Shown here piece after piece: positions 15,607 through 24,248 of a DNA stretch of 64,000 nucleotides; positions within the stretch are counted from its first letter, which is position 1, and each line of letters opens with the position of its first letter. Both the position numbers and the translations under genes were made by a program. Location: the NCBI GenBank assembly GCA_019752335.1, contig JAIEMJ010000011.1, positions 1 through 64,000 on the forward strand, given 5' to 3'. The stretch is from Bryobacteraceae bacterium. Its GTDB lineage: Bacteria > Acidobacteriota > Terriglobia > Bryobacterales > Bryobacteraceae. Under the pieces are notes generated by a model that saw nothing but the letters and a program-made list of their open reading frames with translations, did no database searches and had not been told where the DNA came from.

Positions 15607-18600
15607 TCACGCCGTCTCGTCTGCTGGCAACACTCTTCGGGCATGACTAATCTTGAACCCATCCGGCACCGGTTTGAAGGGCTTAGCAGGCGAACGATGG
15701 CTGCTTTGGAATTGGCGCAACGCGTGGATGTCAATCTCGCCAATAACGCAGTAATCGGAGATTCCGCCTTTGACCCTCAAAACGTCGCGCTTCCAAAGGT
15801 CCTTGTACGGCGCGCGGATGCGGCTGTCGCCATATTCCCGATCATTGCACTGAATGACATAGGCGTGGACGTCCAAGGCCGTTGACTCGACCAGCACGTT
15901 AAATGTCTCGGTGTCCGGATTCCATTCCGGCACGAATAGCGCGTCTACTTGACCACGTAGCGCGGCTCGATATTCTATGTTCGTGAGTTCGCTACACACC
16001 AGCAAAGCAAAAAGGAATTCGCCGTGCTGGATGATGGGCGGGGTCTTCCATTTCTTGGCAGGCTCCAACTTCAGACCAGCCAGTCTTTGTAGCTCCTGCT
16101 CCTCGTGTAGCGCAGGGCGCTGCTTGTCTTGCCGGTGGATCATGTACGATGGGAAGCCTAACCCATTGTGGGACAGTGCCGCCCAAACTTGGTTTCGCAC
16201 GCGTCTCTTGCCGCCATGCAGGTACGCGATACCACTTATCAGCGAAATACCACGGCCCTGTAGTTTTCGGGCAATACGAATGAACCAATGTGCCGGCAAG
16301 GCCAGTTCGGGCAAGATCAGGTAATTAGTTGCGTGAGGGTCCTTGATTACTCCATCCAGCAGCCGGTTCATCCGGGCATAACGTCCGGTGTCTGGATCGG
16401 GCAAGCGAGTCACGGATGCGGTCCAACTATCGATGTGGGTCTTCCAACTCGATACCGCAATGATGTATCGGGGTCTCAATGCGCCATCAGGAATCCGCAG
16501 GATCCCATGCTGGTCAACAAGAGGCATCTTGTCGTTCAGCCTGAAGCCACGCAGCGCCATCACTACGGATGCCATATCTGCTTGGCCGCTCTCGCTAGTG
16601 GGCTCCTTGCCGATTACGTACAACTCGGGCAGGTTGAAAGGGCGCGTCGCAAAGAGCAGCCCATGCGGTATCTTCTTGAGCCCAATCCACCTGGCCAGCA
16701 ATGAGATGCCCTGGCAAACTGGCTCTGGGACTATCTGCTCTGCCTCGCTGAAAAACGTGACGGTCTTTCTGGCTGGAATACCGCGCTGGGTTACCATCTC
16801 AGCGGGCAAACCAATGAAGCGGAAAGGCATATGGGCCAGATCAAACGAGAACAGCCGTTCCTGTGCCGCCTTGAATTCCTTAGCGGACGAGGGCCATGAT
16901 GCGGGTAGTTCACCGGAAATTGCAAGACCGGGGCCTGCGATATGTTCCTGCCATGCTCGCTTACCAGATCTGGATAGACGGGGGGGAAACGACGCCATGA
17001 TGCTTTCATAGATGGCCCTGAAGAGTTGTTTCTCCCAGCGCGCAAGGATGCCGCTGGATTCGGGCGGAGGTTCCGCCTCAGGCCATGCCTTAATGCTAAC
17101 GGTGCAGTCGTTTCTTACTTTGGCGCAGAGCAGCTTCAGCGAATCGATGATTTTGCGCAAGTCGTGGTAGTCCTCGCACGCCGTTGCTAGCTGTATCACT
17201 CGTGGCAGATAGTTGGCCAATTCGAAGAAATCCGGCAGAACAAGAACGTGCTGGGTGAAGGCTCGAAAGAACGTATGCCGATGGTCCTTCCAGGCATCAG
17301 GAGTCAAGTCGCGCTCATATGCTTCAAAGTCGCGAAGCTTTATGGCAAAGGCGGCACGACGCATGGTCAGGGCATCTGCTTTACGCAGGTTGTCGACTGC
17401 CTCGCCGTCAGTTTGGGTTGCCGCTAGCAAGTCGGTACCAATGTGGCTTGCGGAATGAGGTAGCTGCGGCATCCCTCGCCATTCGCTGGCACTCTCGTGG
17501 ACTTGACGGGCGATAGAATCGACTAGAGCTTGACCAGTTTCGCCGGCCAGGAGAAACACCTTGGTCTTTGCATTCGCGAAAATAATGTGGCTCGCGCTCT
17601 TGCCTTCCTTAAGGTAGTCTGGTTGAAAGCAGATCCTCTTTTTCTCCTCGCCATCGACCCAGTTGAGTTTCCCACCGGAGCGCGCGAACACCCATTCCCA
17701 GAGCTGGCTTGCCGACTGGAAATCCGCTCCATTTTCCATGACCAGCAGTATGTCATCCACGTAGCGGCCATAGTAAAGCGGGACGATTTGCTGTTCAACC
17801 AGTCGATCTAGTTCGATCAACGCCATGTTGGCGACGACCGCTGACGCGGGCAGCCCTACAGGCAAACCTTTTTTCAGGGGAGTATTCATCGACCATGATT
17901 CTAAGGCGCGGATGAACAAGCGGTTGAGTTTCTGTTGCGCTTCAGTAAGATCGAGCGACAGCACGTCCTGAAGAAATGCAGCGTCGAGCATGAAGCCTGG
18001 GTTGAGTTCGTGGTAGAACGATCGAACATCCGCCGTCAGGGCGACGACTTTCTTGCCTGCGGCTAAGGCAACTCGCATTGCGTCGATGCCTCGGTCGCGC
18101 CAATTCTTAAAGGGTCTCAGGTATGGGGCGAACGAGCCCATCGAATAGGGATTGATGTCCTTCCGGTCCTTAGTCCGGCGGAGCCGATTGCCGTAGGCAC
18201 ACTTTTTCAGCTTGGAGTCGTAAAGATGACCGACCTTTAGTATCCACAGTGCGGACAGCACGTGAAAATCAAGACTGCAATTGGCCATGACACGGAACTC
18301 AGCCGTAGGCTTTTTCGAAGCATCCACGCCCGTCAACGTGCAGGCGTGGTTCCATTTGTCCGCAGGCGACGAGAAGATCAGGCCACTGCTGCCCGCCTCC
18401 TTTCCCGTTACTTCGCTCGGCAAAGAGATGGATTTCGTGCCATATGTCCAGCCATCGACAAGAGCCGGCGACTCAACCCATGTCTCGTCGATTCCGTTTA
18501 GCTTTACCAGCAAGTCTGTCAAGTTAACGTACAAGCGGCTCTCGTAATCCGCAATCGCAAGGAGTGATGCATTGGACGAGTAATAAAGATCGACTTTCGC

Positions 18601-18642
18601 TTTTCGATAGGCTAGCCCCAAATCCTCGATGGTGAAGGACAT
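15607..18642 (-). CDS. Defence-associated reverse transcriptase fused to a nitrilase domain (UG/DRT type 1-like)
   Basis: A 1011-residue fusion. The RT domain occupies roughly 100-360: motif A ALTADVRSFYHEL with Asp205, motif B GLPVGLPAS (259-267) and the catalytic YVDD box (294-297). A helical middle region follows. The C-terminal third is a carbon-nitrogen hydrolase fold with a plausible Glu779 (LPELALP), Lys840 (DKQRPALHEE) and Cys883 (LLVCSELTN) triad. RT-nitrilase fusions are known among the UG/DRT antiphage RTs (UG1 is DRT type 1; UG5 and UG8 relatives also carry nitrilase domains); the exact class needs a phylogeny. The known type 1 system has a small membrane partner, and none is visible here. 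Base composition looks less GC-rich than the neighbours, and a decayed TA pair lies downstream. ATG 18642 follows an AT-rich leader. Confidence 0.85.
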   Translation of the reverse strand: MSFTIEDLGLAYRKAKVDLYYSSNASLLAIADYESRLYVNLTDLLVKLNGIDETWVESPALVDGWTYGTKSISLPSEVTGKEAGSSGLIFSSPADKWNHACTLTGVDASKKPTAEFRVMANCSLDFHVLSALWILKVGHLYDSKLKKCAYGNRLRRTKDRKDINPYSMGSFAPYLRPFKNWRDRGIDAMRVALAAGKKVVALTADVRSFYHELNPGFMLDAAFLQDVLSLDLTEAQQKLNRLFIRALESWSMNTPLKKGLPVGLPASAVVANMALIELDRLVEQQIVPLYYGRYVDDILLVMENGADFQSASQLWEWVFARSGGKLNWVDGEEKKRICFQPDYLKEGKSASHIIFANAKTKVFLLAGETGQALVDSIARQVHESASEWRGMPQLPHSASHIGTDLLAATQTDGEAVDNLRKADALTMRRAAFAIKLRDFEAYERDLTPDAWKDHRHTFFRAFTQHVLVLPDFFELANYLPRVIQLATACEDYHDLRKIIDSLKLLCAKVRNDCTVSIKAWPEAEPPPESSGILARWEKQLFRAIYESIMASFPPRLSRSGKRAWQEHIAGPGLAISGELPASWPSSAKEFKAAQERLFSFDLAHMPFRFIGLPAEMVTQRGIPARKTVTFFSEAEQIVPEPVCQGISLLARWIGLKKIPHGLLFATRPFNLPELYVIGKEPTSESGQADMASVVMALRGFRLNDKMPLVDQHGILRIPDGALRPRYIIAVSSWKTHIDSWTASVTRLPDPDTGRYARMNRLLDGVIKDPHATNYLILPELALPAHWFIRIARKLQGRGISLISGIAYLHGGKRRVRNQVWAALSHNGLGFPSYMIHRQDKQRPALHEEQELQRLAGLKLEPAKKWKTPPIIQHGEFLFALLVCSELTNIEYRAALRGQVDALFVPEWNPDTETFNVLVESTALDVHAYVIQCNDREYGDSRIRAPYKDLWKRDVLRVKGGISDYCVIGEIDIHALRQFQSSHRSPAKPFKPVPDGFKISHARRVLPADETA

Positions 18643-19058
18643 AAATATTTTTCCATTCGATCTTTAATGCGGCGACCCTTTCAGTATATTCAATTGCCTT
18701 TCGCTTTTCGTGATAGACACTGCGAAGTTACGGATAAACAGGGGAGAAACGGCTGTTATGAAGCTTCTATACCCTCGAAAGCGTCTTCTCTTAACCACAG
18801 ATGAGGGTATTCGGCAAAGCTCATGACTGAATGGTCAATCACCCCTTTCCCGTCAGGGCCCGCCACGCGACAACTATGGTTGCTCATTTGCTGTGGATCG
18901 ACGCCAAGTTACACTGCCAGCCTCGCGAAGCCTGGTTTGGTCTAAAGTCGACGGTGCCAGTCGCTTCTGCGCGTCTTCTGCGCTTGACTCGAAGTGCTCG
19001 ACCAGACCGATGCGTCCACTACTCGAGGCGCAAGGGCGGGCGGTATACTTGGGGGATT
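18643..19058. other. Intergenic region between the divergent RT-nitrilase and cpaF genes
   Basis: 416 bp without a supported gene. The RT-proximal part is AT-rich. On the minus strand it holds a TATACT -10-like box (18683-18688) about 40 bases before the RT start, without a good -35. It also holds an inverted repeat at 18769-18810. The cpaF reading frame stays open back to 18831, but those codons do not resemble the family. Confidence 0.5.
18769..18810. repeat. Inverted repeat ATACCCTC/GAGGGTAT in the RT leader region
   Basis: Perfect 8-bp arms at 18769-18776 and 18803-18810 with a 26-base loop. Several DRT systems need an RNA encoded next to the RT, so this is a candidate structured RNA element. 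A chance inverted repeat is also possible. Confidence 0.35.
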
Positions 19059-20501
19059 ATGGGTACCCCCCCTTTTCGGCCGATTGGTTCGCGTTCTCCG
19101 ATGTCGCCGGTGTCCCGGCCGGGAGGGATGTCTGCGCCGGGGAATCGTCCACCGGTGGCCGCTAAGCCGGGTCCGGGTGGGCGGAGGCCGACTTCGGCGC
19201 CGCCGACGTCGGCTCGGCCGACGGACCGTTACTTCGAGCTCAAGAGCGAAATTCACCGCAAGCTGATTGGCGTGCTGAACCTGGACAAGGTCTCGTCGCT
19301 GCCGAAGGACCGGGTGCGGGCGGAGATTGGGCGGGTGGTCGAGAAGCTACTCGATGATGAGCGCGTGCCGATGACGGCGCAGGAGGAGAACCGGATCGTC
19401 GAGGAGGTGCTCGATGAGGTGCTGGGTTTGGGTCCGCTGGAGACGTTGCTCAAAGAGCCTTCCATCTCGGACATCCTGGTGAACGGGCCGCACAAGGTCT
19501 TTATCGAGCGGGCGGGCAAACTCACCCTGACCGGCGTGCGCTTTAAGGACAACGCGCATCTGCTGCACATTATCGAGAAGATCGTGTCGCAGGTGGGGCG
19601 CCGGGTGGACGAAGCGAATCCTCTCGTGGACGCGCGTTTGCTGGATGGCTCGCGCGTGAATGCGATCATTCCGCCGCTGGCTTTGGATGGCCCGGCGCTG
19701 TCGATCCGGCGCTTCGGGCGGCACGTGATCACGTCAGACGAGATGGTGGCGAACAAGACGATCATGCCGACGATGCTGCGCTTTCTGGCGGCTTGCGTCG
19801 CCTCGAAGAGCACGATTCTGATTTCCGGCGGCACGGGCTCCGGCAAGACCACCACCTTGAATGCGCTTTCGCGCTTTATCCCCGAGGAAGAGCGCATTGT
19901 GACGATTGAAGACACGGCCGAGTTGCAACTGCAGCAGCGGCACGTGGTGAAGTTCGAAACGCGTCCGCCGACGCTGAATAAAGAGGGCGGCGTGAATCAG
20001 CGCGTGCTGGTGCGGACCGCGCTACGCATGCGGCCGGACCGGATTGTGATTGGCGAGTGCCGCGGCGCCGAGGCGCTGGACATGCTGCAGGCGATGAATA
20101 CGGGCGTGGAGGGCTCGATGACGACGATCCACGCGAACACGCCGCGCGACGCTTTTTCGCGCCTGGAAGCGATGATGCTGATGGCCGACCTGGACATTCC
20201 GAGCAAGGTGCTGCTCCAGCAACTGGCGAGCGCGATTCGCCTGGTGGTGCAGGTGTCGCGTTTATCGGACGGGTCGCGCAAGATTTTGAATATCGCCGAG
20301 GTGACGGGTGTGGAACAGGGCCGGGTGATGACGCAGGACATCTTCTTTTTCGAGCGGACCGGGGTCCGGGATGACGGCAAAGTGCAAGGCCGTTTCCGCT
20401 GGACGGGCATACAGCCGAAGATGCTGGAGCGTTTCCGCATTATGGGCATTTCACTTCCCGACGGCGTCTTTGACGAAGTGATGGAAGTGAACATGGATTA
20501 G
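19059..20501 (+). CDS. CpaF/TadA-type secretion or pilus ATPase
   Basis: A 480-residue type II/IV secretion ATPase. A proline/serine-rich disordered leader (about residues 1-50) precedes the CpaF N-terminal helical domain and the RecA-like core, with Walker A GGTGSGKTTTL near residue 254, Walker B region PDRIVIGECRG and MTTIHANTPRDAFSRLE. It hexamerises and powers Flp/Tad pilus assembly in known systems. ATG 19059 is preferred because a GGGGG Shine-Dalgarno precedes it and the longer upstream frame has no family similarity. No other tad or flp genes lie in the window, so it is an orphan here. Confidence 0.9.
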   Translation: MGTPPFRPIGSRSPMSPVSRPGGMSAPGNRPPVAAKPGPGGRRPTSAPPTSARPTDRYFELKSEIHRKLIGVLNLDKVSSLPKDRVRAEIGRVVEKLLDDERVPMTAQEENRIVEEVLDEVLGLGPLETLLKEPSISDILVNGPHKVFIERAGKLTLTGVRFKDNAHLLHIIEKIVSQVGRRVDEANPLVDARLLDGSRVNAIIPPLALDGPALSIRRFGRHVITSDEMVANKTIMPTMLRFLAACVASKSTILISGGTGSGKTTTLNALSRFIPEEERIVTIEDTAELQLQQRHVVKFETRPPTLNKEGGVNQRVLVRTALRMRPDRIVIGECRGAEALDMLQAMNTGVEGSMTTIHANTPRDAFSRLEAMMLMADLDIPSKVLLQQLASAIRLVVQVSRLSDGSRKILNIAEVTGVEQGRVMTQDIFFFERTGVRDDGKVQGRFRWTGIQPKMLERFRIMGISLPDGVFDEVMEVNMD

Positions 20502-20713
20502 TGCGGTGACCGGTTGCTCCCGCAGGACCCCCCTCGCTGCGCTCGGGGCTGGTGGGCGCATCATGCGCGAGGGTGTCGTGAAAGTTTCACCGCTACTTGT
20601 GGCCCCGCAGGGCCAACGGGGCTCTCCATGAACCACCTTGTAGACCATTGATTCTGAACGACCCCTCACCGTTCGGGGCTGCTTGGCACGCATAATTCAG
20701 GGTGGCTGTTGTA

Positions 20714-20760
20714 CCCCATGACGCCTCAAGGCATGCGGGACTGCGTTATCTTTCATGGGG
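20714..20760 (-). terminator. Inverted repeat after the ADOP permease gene
   Basis: CCCCATGA (20714-20721) and TCATGGGG (20753-20760) are perfect 8-bp arms around a 31-base loop, 7 bases past the permease stop. The 20502-20766 gap contains further GC-rich partial palindromes (for example GCGCAT/ATGCGC) but no gene. It may mark transcript ends from both sides. Confidence 0.35.
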
Positions 20761-20766
20761 ACCGCG

Positions 20767-23139
20767 CTACCGCAGCAACTGCTGCGGGTCAGCGCGGCCG
20801 GCGCGGTAGGCGGGCCACCAGGAGGCGGCTAGGGCGATGGCTGGTACTAGCGTGAGCACGACGGCGTAGCTCAGCGGGTCAAACGGCGCGACTTCGAAGA
20901 GCCAACTGGCGAGCCAGCGTTGGGCCACCCAGGCCAGGAAGACGCCGAGCGCGAGACCCAGTACGAGCCAGCGGCCCGTACCTTGCAAAACCAATCGCGT
21001 GACTCCGCCACTGGTCGCGCCCAGGGCCAGGCGAAGGCCGAACTCCGGTAGACGGCGCTCCACCAGATAGGCCGTGACGCTGTAAACGCCGGCGAGAGCG
21101 ACCAGCAGGGCCGCGGCGGCGAAGAGCAGGAAGAGGCGCGTGCGGAGGAGTTCCGCGCTGACTGAGTCATTGACGCTTTCACGGAAGGATTCAAAGCGCG
21201 TCGCTACCAACGGCTCGAGCTTCGCGCTGACGGCGCGCACGGTGGCGATCAGGCTGGTGGGTGGCACGCTCGACCGAATCACCACCTGTTGCTCGTTGGC
21301 GAAAACGGGGTGCTGGGCGAGCGGCATGTAGAGTTCGGGCGCGGGGGGCGTGGCGGGAGAGTCACTGCGGACGTCGCCGACGATGCCCACGATGCGCATC
21401 CAGACGTTACGGTCCAGCCCGCATTTGAGGCGCTGGCCCAGCGAGTCCTGCCCGGCGAAGCTTTGCCGCGCCAGTGACTCGCTGATGATGGCGACGGGTT
21501 CCGCCGCGAACTGGTCGGCGAAGGTGAAGTCGCGGCCTTGGCGCAGAGGGATGCCGAGGGCGGCAAAGTAGCCGGGTTGTGCGAGGCGGAAGCCGGCTTG
21601 CGCGAGACCGGTGACGCCGGGGACGAAGTCGTTCTTGCCTTCCACGGCATAGGCGCCGTTTGAGCCATACTGGCCGGCGGGGAGTCCCATGGCGGCGGAG
21701 ACGGCGGTGACGCCGGGCAGGGCGGCGAGGCTCGCGTAGAGGCGTTCGGTGCGGCGTTGCACGGCTTGGAGTTCGGCGTCGGACTTGGCGGGGACATGGG
21801 CGTACATGATGAGGACGGAGTCCGGCTGGTAGCCGAGTTCGGCGCGATTCAGTTGCAGGAGGCTGCGGCCCAGCAGCGCGGCGGAGATACTCAGCCCGAC
21901 TGACAGTGCGATCTGCGCGACGACCAGTGCGGCCCGGAAGCCGCCAGTCTGCGCGCCGATCAGTCCACGCAGTCCGCCTTGTTGCAAGCCGCGGCTAACA
22001 TCCACTTGGCTGGCGCGCCAAGCGGGCAGCAGTCCGGCGAGCAACGCCGATACGAGCGAGACGGTGGCGGAAAAGGCGAAGATGCGCCAATCCACTTGGA
22101 CCTCCTCCCAACGCGGCAAAGCGTTGGCGGCGAGGCGCGACATCGCCTGTACGCCAAACTGCGCACCCACGAAGGCGACGGCGGCGGCGGCGAGCCCGAT
22201 CACCGTGCATTCGGTGAGCAGTTGGCGCATCAGTTGGGCGCGGCTGGCGCCGACCGCCGTCCGCACGGCGAACTCCGCGGCCCGGGCGCCAGCGCGGGCC
22301 AGCAGCAGGTTCGCGACGTTGGCGCAGGCGATGAGCAACACGAGTCCTACGGCGCCCAGCAGCAGCCACAGCATGGTGCCCGCGCGGCCCACCATTTGCG
22401 CCTGCAAGGGTGTGACGTAGAAGCTCTTGTCGCGATTCTCCGGAATGGCGGCGGCAAGCCGGGCGCCCAGGGCGGTGAGTTCGGCTTGCGCCTGGGCGAG
22501 CGAGACTCCCGGGCGCAGCTTGGCCACCAGGCGATAGTTGTAAGCGTTGCGATTCGGCTGGCCTTGCACCTTCGCCTGCGAGAGCCACACGTTGGCCGTG
22601 GCCGGGTAGCCGCGCGCCACCACGCCGCTGATCTCGTAGACTTGGTTCTCCACCGTCACGGTGCGCCCCACGGCTTTCTCGAAGCCGCCAAAGTGACGCT
22701 GGGCGAAGCCCTCTGAAACCACGGCGACCGGAGTCTTCTCGTCGGCGCCAAACCAGCGCCCCGCCAAGGGAGCCAGCGTGAAGACGCGTCCGTATTCGCC
22801 GCGCACCAGGGAGACGCCCGTGAATTCGGCTTGCCCGCCCACTTGCACGCCGATGGTGCCGCCGCCCGGCATGGCCCAGGCTTCCAGCGACGTGGTGGAC
22901 TTCTCGATGTCGAGCCAGTCACCGCCGGTGAGGCGCGGATGATCGCGGCCCTCCTTCACGAAGCGGGTGCCGACGGAGACGAGGCGGTCGGCGTCTGGGA
23001 AGCGCAGCGGACGCAGGAGTACGCCGTCCACCACGCTGAAGACCGTGGTACTAAGGCCAATGCCGAGGGCCAGCGTCAGGACGCAGATGGTGAAAAAGGC
23101 GGGGCTTTTGGCGAGTTGGCGAAAGGCTTGGCGGAACAT
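20767..23139 (-). CDS. ADOP-type ABC transporter permease (MacB/FtsX double module)
   Basis: A 790-residue member of the acidobacterial duplicated orphan permeases. The N-terminus (FRQLAKSPAFFTICVLTLAL) is the first membrane helix. A MacB-type periplasmic domain follows, then an FtsX triplet of helices, a second periplasmic domain and a second FtsX triplet ending at the C-terminus. ADOP genes characteristically lack a neighbouring ATPase, as here. ATG 23139 matches the usual start of the family; the frame continues to a TTG at 23205 that would add 22 poorly matching residues. The substrate is unknown; relatives move lipoproteins, peptides or toxins. Confidence 0.88.
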   Translation of the reverse strand: MFRQAFRQLAKSPAFFTICVLTLALGIGLSTTVFSVVDGVLLRPLRFPDADRLVSVGTRFVKEGRDHPRLTGGDWLDIEKSTTSLEAWAMPGGGTIGVQVGGQAEFTGVSLVRGEYGRVFTLAPLAGRWFGADEKTPVAVVSEGFAQRHFGGFEKAVGRTVTVENQVYEISGVVARGYPATANVWLSQAKVQGQPNRNAYNYRLVAKLRPGVSLAQAQAELTALGARLAAAIPENRDKSFYVTPLQAQMVGRAGTMLWLLLGAVGLVLLIACANVANLLLARAGARAAEFAVRTAVGASRAQLMRQLLTECTVIGLAAAAVAFVGAQFGVQAMSRLAANALPRWEEVQVDWRIFAFSATVSLVSALLAGLLPAWRASQVDVSRGLQQGGLRGLIGAQTGGFRAALVVAQIALSVGLSISAALLGRSLLQLNRAELGYQPDSVLIMYAHVPAKSDAELQAVQRRTERLYASLAALPGVTAVSAAMGLPAGQYGSNGAYAVEGKNDFVPGVTGLAQAGFRLAQPGYFAALGIPLRQGRDFTFADQFAAEPVAIISESLARQSFAGQDSLGQRLKCGLDRNVWMRIVGIVGDVRSDSPATPPAPELYMPLAQHPVFANEQQVVIRSSVPPTSLIATVRAVSAKLEPLVATRFESFRESVNDSVSAELLRTRLFLLFAAAALLVALAGVYSVTAYLVERRLPEFGLRLALGATSGGVTRLVLQGTGRWLVLGLALGVFLAWVAQRWLASWLFEVAPFDPLSYAVVLTLVPAIALAASWWPAYRAGRADPQQLLR

Positions 23140-23236
23140 TCCCCGTCTGATAGGCACGTCGAGGGCCACTGTTTTTGTGAGGATTTCAAGCTGACGGCGA
23201 AGCAAGGCTGTCCGCTTGTGGGACAGCGTTGTCCAG

Positions 23237-24187
23237 TTACGCCCAGGGGCGGACTAGGCAGGCGACGCCGCCGGCGGCCATCAGTTCGCGGCTTTGGGCG
23301 ACCACTTCGAGGCGAGCACCCGTGCGCTCCGCCAACAGCGCGGCCTCTTCGCGGGCTTCGGATTCGAGGGCGCCGGCGGAGAGCAGCACGCGGCTGGCCG
23401 CCCCTTGTTGCAGGGTGGACCGGACGTCGGCCCACCCGGCGCGGGCCAGCCGCCGGTCCGTTAATTGACGAGGGAGCAAGCGGGCCACGGCTTGGTCCTC
23501 AGCTTCCTCGAAGGTTAAGAAGCGGCGGATGGCGCGGGGCAGAATGCCTTCCTCGTCGCCCACCTCGTCAATCAACGTGTCGAGAGCATCCTCGGTGAGG
23601 ATGGCCTCAAACGCATCCGTCTGTTCACGGGAAGCGGCCAGCATCCAGCGCCGCGCCGGATCCTCGGCTCGCAACTTGTCGAGCGCCCGGGCGGCCTTGC
23701 GTAGCAGCGGGAGGCCGGAGCCTTGGTAAATGCGTTTGCGCGTCACGCCGCCGAGTTCGACAACGGAGACCGTGGCCCCGTTGGTCTGCAGTTCGACCAA
23801 AACGAAGCGGTCGTAGTTGTCGCGCAGTTCGGTGAGTGAGTAAATGGCCGGGCCGACGCGCAGGCTGACGGCCATCTCGACCGGAGCGCTCAGCGGGAGA
23901 GCGCAAAACATGGGGGAGGAGCCGGCGCGGGCAAAAAGGGCCAACCCGCCGTCGGGCTGCGGCGGGTTGGCCTTGTGGTAGTTCATCACGACACTAAACG
24001 CTTCATCCGAAGCGGCTTTCGCGGCCTTGGGCATCTGGGTCCGGGCCGCGTAGTAGTGCAGGTTCAGGCCGTACAACTGGGCGGCCGGAGCGATGCGCGA
24101 ATCCACGTAGGCGCTCAACACCGGCGAGCCGCCACTCGCCAAAGTCGCCAGGCGACGGAGGCATTCGTTCATTTCGGAGAGATGCAT
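23237..24187 (-). CDS. baeRF-family protein (bacterial eRF1-like)
   Basis: A 316-residue protein resembling the bacterial archaeo-eukaryotic release factor family, relatives of eRF1/Vms1 thought to act on ribosomes or peptidyl-tRNA. The visible pattern is a starting SAYVDSR strand, a central strand RFVLVELQTNGATVSVVELG, and the C-terminal baeRF-like end RVLLSAGALES through LAERTGARLEVV to a GGVACLVRPW tail. No classic GGQ loop stands out, as in many baeRF proteins. It lies between the ADOP permease and the SBBP genes on the same strand. ATG 24187 is taken over the TTG at 24196. Confidence 0.6.
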   Translation of the reverse strand: MHLSEMNECLRRLATLASGGSPVLSAYVDSRIAPAAQLYGLNLHYYAARTQMPKAAKAASDEAFSVVMNYHKANPPQPDGGLALFARAGSSPMFCALPLSAPVEMAVSLRVGPAIYSLTELRDNYDRFVLVELQTNGATVSVVELGGVTRKRIYQGSGLPLLRKAARALDKLRAEDPARRWMLAASREQTDAFEAILTEDALDTLIDEVGDEEGILPRAIRRFLTFEEAEDQAVARLLPRQLTDRRLARAGWADVRSTLQQGAASRVLLSAGALESEAREEAALLAERTGARLEVVAQSRELMAAGGVACLVRPWA

Positions 24188-24248
24188 TCTGGCCAATGGA
24201 TGCGACTCGAATGCGGGCGGTTGCGAGAAAAAGTAAATTCCTTAATTT

